A DNA stretch of 64,000 nt from contig NZ_FNRT01000002.1 in assembly GCF_900105585.1 (NCBI RefSeq), forward strand, positions 4,278,001-4,342,000, in the 5' to 3' direction. Positions 32,815 to 39,450 of the stretch are shown here, one piece after another. How positions within the stretch are numbered: the first letter of the stretch is position 1; every line of letters starts with the position of its first letter. The stretch comes from Nocardioides exalbidus (lineage in GTDB: Bacteria > Actinomycetota > Actinomycetes > Propionibacteriales > Nocardioidaceae). The position numbers were made by a program, and so were the translations under genes. Below the pieces are notes generated by a model. The model saw only the letters and a program-made list of their open reading frames with translations. It searched no databases and had not been told where the DNA came from.

Positions 32815-34185
32815 TCAGCCGCGGACGTAGCAGAGCCACGGAGCGCCGCAGTCGCGCGCGGTGAACGCCGTGTCGTCGGCGACGACCGACTCCTGCGCCG
32901 AGCCCTCCATCACCACGACGACGTCCGACGCCTCGACGGCCGCCTGCGCGCCCGCGCGGCCGTAGTAGAAGTCGAGGAGGCTGGTCTGGTCGGCCTGGGA
33001 GAAGGCGTCCAGCGGGTTGCCGGCCCACAGCCGCACCCCGCCGACGGCGAGCGACTCCGACAGCGGCGCGGGCGCGAGGACCACGCCGCCCGGCGTGGAG
33101 TCGGCGACGCGGGCGACGGCGGCCACTGTGCCCGGCCGCGCACCGAGGACGTCGTCGCCGCGGGCCACCGTGATCGGCACCGCGACGACGAGGGCCAGTC
33201 CGGCCACCACCCCCGCCACCCCGGCAGCTCGCGCGGGCGCCGGAGCGGTTCCGGGTGCCGGCTGCGCGGTCGCGACCACCATGAGCAGGAAGGCCAGCCA
33301 CACCCCGTGGCGGCTCGCGCTCGCGGTCGACGCGCACAGCCCGGCCACGGCGACGTACTCCCACAGGGGCCGGCGGCGTCGCAGGAAGGCGACCAGCAGC
33401 ACCGCGATGCCCGCCAGCATCACCACGTCGAGCGGGTCGGCGAGGGTCGGGCGGGCCCACAGTCCCTCGGACCGCTCGGCGGCGGCGTTGTCGAAGACGG
33501 CCAGGTAGTAGGACGGCGTGCGCCACAGCTGCGGGTTGGCGCACAGCGCGAGCAGGCTCGCCGTGCCCACCAGCACGGTCTCGACGGGCCGCACGCGCAG
33601 CCGGCCGGCCACGAGGTACGCGCCGAGCACGCACGTGCCGAGCAACGCTCCCCCGTGCAGGTTGCCCCAGACGGCCACCAGGGGGACGGCCCACCAGATG
33701 CCGCGGTCGGGCGAGCGGTGCTGCCGCACGACGAGCGCGAGCAGGAGGGCGAAGGGGACGAGCGAGTACGTCTGCGCGCGGAGGAGGACCAGCGAGGCGA
33801 GGTCGGCGACGACCACCACGACCAGGGCACCGGCCGCGGCGACGTCCGAGGCGCCGCGCGACCGGGCGGTCGCCGCGAGCAGGACCAGCGAGACCGCCAC
33901 CGCTGCGAGGTGGGCGATGACCGGCACGCGTGGTCCCACTGCGTGCAGCAGGGAGGCCAGGACCTCCGAGAGCACCGGGAGGTTGTGCCAGCCGGAGGTG
34001 TCGGCAGCGGCGAAGGGGACGAAGTCCGGGACGGAGCCGGTGGCCCGCACGTGGTCCCCCATCGCGACCAGCCAGTCCCAGTCGCCGCCCACGCGGACCG
34101 CGAGACCGAGGAGCGCGAGCATCACGACGAGGGCGAGGCCGGTCCAGCGCCACTCGAGCAGGGCGACGCGCGAGGGAAGCCTCAT
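32815..34185 (-). CDS. polytopic membrane protein, GT-C-like
   Basis: A 456-residue membrane protein with about ten helices, starting 'WRWTGLALVVMLALLGLAV'. The first external loop has acidic and aromatic residues ('GGDWDWLVAMGDHV') and the C-terminal ~100 residues are a soluble external domain ending 'DCGAPWLCYVRG'. The overall plan resembles the second membrane protein at 43015-44400 (first loop, then 'FSQ', then a soluble end that names a residence or property), so the two may be distant paralogues. ATG 34185 overlaps the NYN gene stop. A glycosyltransferase-like role is possible but no catalytic motif is certain. Confidence 0.72.
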   Translation of the reverse strand: MRLPSRVALLEWRWTGLALVVMLALLGLAVRVGGDWDWLVAMGDHVRATGSVPDFVPFAAADTSGWHNLPVLSEVLASLLHAVGPRVPVIAHLAAVAVSLVLLAATARSRGASDVAAAGALVVVVVADLASLVLLRAQTYSLVPFALLLALVVRQHRSPDRGIWWAVPLVAVWGNLHGGALLGTCVLGAYLVAGRLRVRPVETVLVGTASLLALCANPQLWRTPSYYLAVFDNAAAERSEGLWARPTLADPLDVVMLAGIAVLLVAFLRRRRPLWEYVAVAGLCASTASASRHGVWLAFLLMVVATAQPAPGTAPAPARAAGVAGVVAGLALVVAVPITVARGDDVLGARPGTVAAVARVADSTPGGVVLAPAPLSESLAVGGVRLWAGNPLDAFSQADQTSLLDFYYGRAGAQAAVEASDVVVVMEGSAQESVVADDTAFTARDCGAPWLCYVRG

Positions 34186-35417
34186 CCGACGAGGCCGATG
34201 AGGGCGGCCGACGGGACCACCCGGGCACCGTCGCGGACCAGGTCCCTGGCCAGTGCCTGGTCGTCGGTCACGACCACGACGACGCGGCCGCGGGGCTCCG
34301 CGGCGACCAGCTGGCGGATCACGTCGTCGGCGATCACCCCGGCGGGGCTGAACACGACGCGCACGCCGCGCGGCGCGGGCATGGCGGTGCGGGTGGTGGA
34401 CTCGGCGGCGTCGAAGACCACCGTCGTCTCCGCCCCCGACCGGGCCACGAGCGGCCCGAGCGCCGCGACGAGTCGGCTGCGCTGGGCCTCGAGGGTGGCG
34501 CTGGGCCAGGCCGACTTGGTCACGTTGTAGCCGTCGACGACCAGCCGGGCCCGGGGCATCGCCAGCACCTGGTCGAGCAGCCCGGGGCTCGCAGGCGCGC
34601 TCGTGGACGGCGCGGCCTCGATGCCGGCGAGCTGGGCCTCCACCGCATCGGCCGGGCTGCCGTCGACCGCGGCCAGGCCGAGCTCTCGGCGCAGCCCGGT
34701 GGCGGACTCGACGACCGCGTCGAGCAGGAGCCGGGCCCGGATGGTGGCCGCGTCGCGCTCCGAGCGGGTGTCGCGGCGCTGCGCGGCCAGGCCGGACTCC
34801 GCCTCGTCGAGCTGGGCCCGGAGCCGTCGCACGTCGGCCTCCGCCGCCCTGGTCGTCGCCTCCGCGGCGGCCACCGCCTCGTCGCGCACGGCGTACGCCT
34901 CGTCGCGTGCCTCCTCCGCGGCGCGCAGGACCCCACGTGCCTCGCCGAGTCGCTGGCGCAGCACCTTGTGGTCCGCGCGGGCCCGGTCGAGCTCCTCGCG
35001 GTGCCCGGAGCGGAGCGCCGCGACGTCGGCCTGCAGGCTCGCGACCTGGGCCGTCAGCCGGGCGACCTCTGCCTGGTGCTGGTCGTCGCGCGCCGCGTCG
35101 CGGTCGAGGTCCTCCGCGACCCCGGCGACCGCGGCCTCCCAGCCGTCCTCGCGCGCGAGCCACGCCCGGGCTGCGCCCTCGAGCGGGTCGTCGCCCGCGG
35201 GCAGGGCCGAGACCTGCACGGCGGCGCGGTGGCGGAAGTCGTCGTCGGCCAGCGCCTCCCAGATCGCGCCACCCCCGAGGCGGGCGCGCCGGGCGGGCGC
35301 GAACGCCGCCACCTTGCGCAGGGCCGGCGGGACAGGGGTGACCGACGGCAGCACCGCCGACACGAGCGCGACCACCCGCAGGCGGAGTCGCTCGGGAAGG
35401 CCGTCCGGCTCGGTCAC
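34182..35417 (-). CDS. NYN-domain (PIN-like ribonuclease) protein with coiled coil
   Basis: A 411-residue protein. Residues 1-110 are helical. A coiled coil runs from ~110 to ~235 ('VARLTAQVASLQADVAALRSG'). The C-terminal ~130 residues are a NYN domain with three acidic positions: 'RLVVDGYNVTKSAWP', 'TTVVFDAAEST' and 'VVVVTDDQALARD'. YacP/Rae1-like NYN proteins cut RNA, sometimes at the ribosome, so this may be an RNase; the long coiled coil is a feature of actinobacterial forms. It overlaps the membrane-protein gene and follows the zinc-ribbon gene by ten bases. Confidence 0.85.
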   Translation of the reverse strand: MTEPDGLPERLRLRVVALVSAVLPSVTPVPPALRKVAAFAPARRARLGGGAIWEALADDDFRHRAAVQVSALPAGDDPLEGAARAWLAREDGWEAAVAGVAEDLDRDAARDDQHQAEVARLTAQVASLQADVAALRSGHREELDRARADHKVLRQRLGEARGVLRAAEEARDEAYAVRDEAVAAAEATTRAAEADVRRLRAQLDEAESGLAAQRRDTRSERDAATIRARLLLDAVVESATGLRRELGLAAVDGSPADAVEAQLAGIEAAPSTSAPASPGLLDQVLAMPRARLVVDGYNVTKSAWPSATLEAQRSRLVAALGPLVARSGAETTVVFDAAESTTRTAMPAPRGVRVVFSPAGVIADDVIRQLVAAEPRGRVVVVVTDDQALARDLVRDGARVVPSAALIGLVG

Positions 35418-35427
35418 GGGTGGTCCG

Positions 35428-35727
35428 TCAGCCGGCTGCCGAGTCGGCTGCCGCGTCGGCCGCGGGGTCGGTGCCCGTGTCGGCGGCGGCGCGGTCGACG
35501 ACCTCGATCGCGTCGGAGCGGCCGCACCAGCGGCACGACACGGCCTCCACGGACTCGCCGTGGACGGTCTCCTCCTCGACCCGGTGGTCGCCGGAGAGGT
35601 CGAAGTGCCAGTACTCCGTGGCGCGCCTGCTGCGGGTGACGTCGAACCGGGTCAGGTTGCCGCATCCCCCGCAGCGCCACCTCTCACCCTCGGCGGGCGT
35701 ACGGAGGTCGGTGGGCTGGTCGGTCAC
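35428..35727 (-). CDS. small zinc-ribbon protein
   Basis: A 99-residue protein with two knuckles, 'WRCGGCGNLTRFDV' and 'SCRWCGRSDAIEVV', about 45 residues apart, making a zinc ribbon, and an Ala/Asp-rich tail ('DPAADAAADSAAG'). Related small proteins lie next to NYN-protein genes in actinobacteria. It may bind RNA or a protein partner together with the NYN protein; this is inferred from adjacency. GTG 35727 has GGGAG six bases ahead; a TACGCT box at 35804-35799 (minus strand) could be its -10. Confidence 0.78.
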   Translation of the reverse strand: MTDQPTDLRTPAEGERWRCGGCGNLTRFDVTRSRRATEYWHFDLSGDHRVEEETVHGESVEAVSCRWCGRSDAIEVVDRAAADTGTDPAADAAADSAAG

Positions 35728-35841
35728 GGGAGGCTCCCTCGGGGTGCGAGATCTGGGGGGGTGGAGTGGTCGTGTGCCGACCGGTGATCGGCGCGGCAAG
35801 CGTAGTCCGCGCGTCGCCGCGGCGATGTCGGAACCCACGTC

Positions 35842-35854
35842 TAGCGTCGCCGAC
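35842..35854 (+). promoter_or_regulatory. leaderless promoter of the DEDDh/GIY-YIG gene
   Basis: TAGCGT at 35842-35847, seven bases before ATG 35855. It favours this ATG over the in-frame ATG at 35825. Confidence 0.6.
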
Positions 35855-37648
35855 ATGAGCACCACCGCCCACCGCGCGACGCAGGACACCCCCCGCTGGG
35901 AGTCGCAGCGCAGCTTCGACGAGCTCGGGCGGCCCCTGCGCGACATCACCTTCTGCGTGGTCGACCTCGAGACCACCGGCGGCTCCGCGGAGGGCGGCTC
36001 GATGATCACCGAGATCGGCGCGGTCAAGGTGCGGGGCGGCGAGCGCCTCGGCGAGTTCCAGACCCTGGTCAACCCGCACAGCGAGATCCCGGCGTTCATC
36101 GCGGTGCTCACCGGCATCACCAACTCGATGGTGCGCGACGCACCCTCGATCGAGTCGGCGCTGCCGGCCTTCCTGGAGTTCGCCGCGGGCTGCGTGCTGG
36201 TCGCCCACAACGCGCCCTTCGACATCGGCTTCCTGCAGCACTTCGCACGCCAGCAGGGCCGGCCGTGGCCCCGGCACGAGGTCCTCGACACGGCCAAGCT
36301 CGCCCGCCGGGTGATCACCCGCGACGACGCGCCCAACTGCAAGCTCTCCTCGCTCGCCCGCGTGTTCAACGCCTCCACGACGCCCAACCACCGCGCCCTC
36401 GACGACGCCCGGGCGACGGTCGACGTGCTCCACGGCCTGATGGAGCGCCTCGGGGGGCTCGGCGTCCACACGCTCGAGGAGCTCCAGACGTTCTCGTCGC
36501 GCGTGAGCACGGCCCAGCGCCGCAAGCGGCACCTGGCCGAGGGCCTCCCCCACGCGCCGGGGGTCTACCTCTTCCGCGACGACCGCTCGCGGGTGCTCTA
36601 CGTCGGCACGTCCCGCGACCTCCGCACCCGCGTCCGCACCTACTTCACCGCCTCCGAGACCCGCACGCGGATGGGCGAGATGGTCGGCATCGCGACCTCG
36701 GTCACCGGCATCGAGTGCGCCACCCCGCTCGAGGCCGAGGTCCGCGAGCTGCGCCTCATCGCCGAGCACAAGCCGCGCTACAACCGGCGCTCGCGCTTCC
36801 CGGAGAAGGTGCACTTCGTCAAGCTGACCCGCGAGGCCTGGCCGCGGCTCTCGCTCGTGCGCAAGGTCCTCGACGACGACGCCGACTACCTCGGTCCCTT
36901 CTCGTCGAGGAAGACGGCCGAGAAGTGCCTCGCCGCGCTCCACGACACCTTCCCCGTCCGCCAGTGCAGCGGTCGCCTGCCGCGGACTCCGTCGGGCTCG
37001 GCCTGCGTGCTGGCCGAGATGGGCAAGTGCCTCTCGCCCTGCGACGGCTCGGTCGACGAGCCGGCCTACGCCGCCGTCGTACGCCAGCTGCGCGACACGC
37101 TGCTGCGCAGCCCCGAGGAGGTCGTGGAGGTAATCAACCAGCGCATGACGGCCCTCGCGGACCGGGAGCGGTTCGAGGAGGCCGGCGTCCACCGCGACCG
37201 GCTGGCCACCTTCGTCCGGGCTGCGGCCCGCACGCAGCGCCTCTCCGCGCTGACGCGGTGCCCGGAGATCGTCGCCGCGCGGCGCGAGGACGACGGCCGG
37301 TGGTCGGTGCACGTGGTGCGCCACGGCCGGCTGGCGGCCGCCGGCCGCATCCCCGCGGGCGCCGACGCCCACCAGTACGTCCGCGAGCTGACCGCGAGCG
37401 CCGAGACCGTCAGCGACGCGCCCGGTCCGGTCCCGGCGGCGACGGCCGAGGAGTCGGAGAAGATCCTCCGGTGGCTGGAGTCGCCCGGCATCCGGCTGGT
37501 CGACGTCGACGGCGAGTGGGTCTGCCCGCTCGGCGGGGCGGCGCGGCACCTCGCGCTCTACGACGCCGTGAACCAGTCGCGGCTGTCGCTGGTGCCGTTC
37601 GACGAGCAGCGGCTGCCGCCCGGTCCGGCCCACCGCCCGGTGCGCTGA
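35855..37648 (+). CDS. DEDDh exonuclease-GIY-YIG (UvrC/Cho-like) fusion nuclease
   Basis: A 597-residue fusion. The N-terminal DEDDh 3'-5' exonuclease (residues ~30-200) has 'VVDLETTGG', 'AHNAPFDIGFL' and 'HRALDDARAT', as in the epsilon subunit of DNA polymerase III. A UvrC-type GIY-YIG nuclease follows ('PGVYLFRDD', 'LYVGTSRDLRTRVRTYF', Glu in 'LRLIAEHKPRYN', ~230-315). Next come 'CVLAEMGKCLSPCDG' and a UVR motif ('RERFEEAGVHRDRL'). The UvrC RNase H-like half is missing. Such Cho-like proteins act in DNA repair. The fusion is a known actinobacterial form (Rv2191). Confidence 0.93.
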   Translation: MSTTAHRATQDTPRWESQRSFDELGRPLRDITFCVVDLETTGGSAEGGSMITEIGAVKVRGGERLGEFQTLVNPHSEIPAFIAVLTGITNSMVRDAPSIESALPAFLEFAAGCVLVAHNAPFDIGFLQHFARQQGRPWPRHEVLDTAKLARRVITRDDAPNCKLSSLARVFNASTTPNHRALDDARATVDVLHGLMERLGGLGVHTLEELQTFSSRVSTAQRRKRHLAEGLPHAPGVYLFRDDRSRVLYVGTSRDLRTRVRTYFTASETRTRMGEMVGIATSVTGIECATPLEAEVRELRLIAEHKPRYNRRSRFPEKVHFVKLTREAWPRLSLVRKVLDDDADYLGPFSSRKTAEKCLAALHDTFPVRQCSGRLPRTPSGSACVLAEMGKCLSPCDGSVDEPAYAAVVRQLRDTLLRSPEEVVEVINQRMTALADRERFEEAGVHRDRLATFVRAAARTQRLSALTRCPEIVAARREDDGRWSVHVVRHGRLAAAGRIPAGADAHQYVRELTASAETVSDAPGPVPAATAEESEKILRWLESPGIRLVDVDGEWVCPLGGAARHLALYDAVNQSRLSLVPFDEQRLPPGPAHRPVR

Positions 37649-37676
37649 ATCGGCTCCGCCCGACCGCTCCACACCC

Positions 37677-37682
37677 TAGGAT
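37677..37682 (+). promoter_or_regulatory. -10 box of the PIG-V-like gene
   Basis: TAGGAT, followed by a ~37-base leader with GAGAGAG before the GTG/ATG start pair. Confidence 0.4.
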
Positions 37683-37725
37683 CGCTGCGACCCGAGACCC
37701 CCGGGCCCGACCCGAGAGAGCGATC

Positions 37726-38961
37726 GTGATGCCGGCCCGCCTGATGGATCGCTGGTGGTTCATCGTCCCGCTGGCCGTCTTCGCCGTCAGCCGGCTCGTC
37801 TCCGGCGTCATGCTCGCCATCGGGGCCAGCCGGCAGATCGCCCTCGAGGCGACGCCCGTGGTGGACGCCGACTTCTACAAGGTGGCCGTGGCGACCCCGG
37901 CCTCGCCCGGATACCTCGGAGTCGTCTCCAACTGGGACGGCCAGTGGTTCCGGAGCATCGCCGAGCACGGCTACCCCGACTCGATCCCCCGGGTCGGCGG
38001 CGTGATCGTCCCCAACGAGTGGGCCTTCTCCGGCGGCTACCCGACCGTGGTCCGGACCGTGATGCGGCTCGGCCTGGACTTCCCGATGGCGGCGTCCGTG
38101 GTCAGCCTCTCCTGCTTCGCGGTCGCCCTGGTCGTGCTCTACGGCACCGTGCGCTCGCGCATGGACGACCACGCCGCCACCCGGATGGTGCTCGCGATCT
38201 CCTTCTTCCCTACCAGCCCGGTGTTCCAGGTCGCCTACACCGAGGCGATGACCCTGCTGCTGGTCGTGCTGGCGCTCCGGGCGCTCTCGGGGAGGCGCTA
38301 CGCCGTCTTCCTGCTCGTCGCCGCCGTCCTGGCGGTGACCCGCCCCCTCATGCTGCCCGTGGCCGCGCTCTGCGGCGTCACGTGGCTGGTGAGGTGGTTC
38401 CGGCGGCACGAGGAGGACTTCCCACGGCGCGAGCGTCTCGCGCTGGCCGCCACGACGGTGGCGACGCTCGCCCTCGCCGGACTGTGGCCGCTCATCGCCG
38501 CGGTCGGCACCGGGGAGGCGGCCGCGTTCACGCAGTCGATCGCCAGCTGGCGCGGCAACACCGAGCTCGGCGGGCCGGGCGTGAACTGGCTGACCCTCTC
38601 GGTGGTCCGGCCGGTCACGATCGGCTTCCTCGTCGTGCCCCTGCTCGTGGTCGCGGTCTTCGCGGCCCGGCGCCGCGCGGTCGCGGCGCTGCCGTTCCCG
38701 CTCCGGTGGTGGGGCCCGATCTACCTCGTCTACATGCTGGCCGTCACCAAGCCCAACGCAGGCATCCTGCGCTACGTGCTCCTCTCGATCCTGCCCCTGG
38801 CCCCGCTCCTCGGCGAGAAGCCGCAGCAGGGCCGGGCCGCCACGGTGGCGCAGTGGGCCATGCTCGGCGTGCTCGTCGTCGTCGGGATCGTCGGTCAGTA
38901 CTACTGGGTCACGCGGGTGTTCACGATCGACTCCGCCAACGAGCTGCAGCCCTGGCCCTAG
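37726..38961 (+). CDS. PIG-V-like polytopic mannosyltransferase family protein
   Basis: A 411-residue membrane protein with about nine helices. Its first external loop carries 'NWDGQWFRSIAEHGYPDS', the W-D-X-X-W/Y...IA..GYP signature of PIG-V/GT76-like GT-C enzymes, with the Asp presumed catalytic. 'FFPTSPVFQVAYTEAMTLLLV' in the middle also fits. Eukaryotic PIG-V adds the second mannose to GPI anchors; bacterial members are presumed to transfer mannose from a polyprenyl donor, acceptor unknown. GTG 37726 or ATG 37729 may be used. The 3' end converges on the AsnC-domain gene. Confidence 0.82.
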   Translation: MMPARLMDRWWFIVPLAVFAVSRLVSGVMLAIGASRQIALEATPVVDADFYKVAVATPASPGYLGVVSNWDGQWFRSIAEHGYPDSIPRVGGVIVPNEWAFSGGYPTVVRTVMRLGLDFPMAASVVSLSCFAVALVVLYGTVRSRMDDHAATRMVLAISFFPTSPVFQVAYTEAMTLLLVVLALRALSGRRYAVFLLVAAVLAVTRPLMLPVAALCGVTWLVRWFRRHEEDFPRRERLALAATTVATLALAGLWPLIAAVGTGEAAAFTQSIASWRGNTELGGPGVNWLTLSVVRPVTIGFLVVPLLVVAVFAARRRAVAALPFPLRWWGPIYLVYMLAVTKPNAGILRYVLLSILPLAPLLGEKPQQGRAATVAQWAMLGVLVVVGIVGQYYWVTRVFTIDSANELQPWP

Positions 38962-38970
38962 GACGGCCTG

Positions 38971-39000
38971 GGACCACCCCGGACCACCTCCGACCACCGG
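38971..39000 (+). repeat. three imperfect 10-bp tandem repeats
   Basis: GGACCACCCC, GGACCACCTC, CGACCACCGG in the spacer between convergent genes. No function suggested. Confidence 0.8.
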
Positions 39001-39030
39001 CACCGCGGGCCGTGGCCGGCGGCACTGCCG

Positions 39031-39309
39031 TCAGTCGAGACCGATGCTGAACGCCGACTCGAGGTCGTGGCGCGAGTAGGTGCGGAAGGCGATGTGGGTC
39101 TCGGTCTCGGTCACTCCCGCGACCTTGTTGAGCCGGTCGGCGACGACGGCTGCGATGTCCTCGTGCTCGCGCACGCGCACCAGCGCGATCAGGTCCACCT
39201 GGCCGGTGACCGAGTAGACCTCGGAGACCCCGTCGAGGGCCGCGATCGCCTCGGCGACCTCCGGGATGCGCGCGACGTCGGCCTTCACGAACACGATGGC
39301 GGTGATCAT
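39031..39309 (-). CDS. stand-alone Lrp/AsnC ligand-binding domain protein
   Basis: A 92-residue RAM-type ligand-binding domain ('TAIVFVKADVARIPEVAEAIAAL', 'YSVTGQVDLIALVRV', 'HIAFRTYSRHDLESAFSIGLD') without the helix-turn-helix of Lrp/AsnC regulators. Such stand-alone proteins form dimers or larger rings, bind amino acids and may modify full-length Lrp proteins. ATG 39309 is supported by TACGGT seven bases upstream. It lies near trpD in several actinobacteria, which would fit an amino-acid sensing role; here six genes separate them. Confidence 0.9.
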   Translation of the reverse strand: MITAIVFVKADVARIPEVAEAIAALDGVSEVYSVTGQVDLIALVRVREHEDIAAVVADRLNKVAGVTETETHIAFRTYSRHDLESAFSIGLD

Positions 39310-39322
39310 GCGCCACACCGTA
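39310..39322 (-). promoter_or_regulatory. leaderless promoter of the AsnC-domain gene
   Basis: TACGGT at 39322-39317 with seven bases to ATG 39309. Confidence 0.6.
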
Positions 39323-39399
39323 GTGCGTGGCCCTCCGGGCGACCACGGAGCGGCGCCGTCAAGTTCGCCATTCGCCCACGAGGACCCCTGACCTGCGCC

Positions 39400-39405
39400 T
39401 AGCCT
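39400..39405 (+). promoter_or_regulatory. -10 box of the fibronectin-like protein gene
   Basis: TAGCCT, about 45 bases before GTG 39451, with a GGGGGAA ribosome binding site seven bases ahead of the start. Confidence 0.45.
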
Positions 39406-39450
39406 GCATCCGTCCTACAACGTCTTCGGTTCGTCACATGGGGGAACATC

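Noticed and set aside
38971..39000. Triple GGACCACC repeat as a regulatory array.
   Set aside because: It lies between two convergent gene ends where no promoter is expected.
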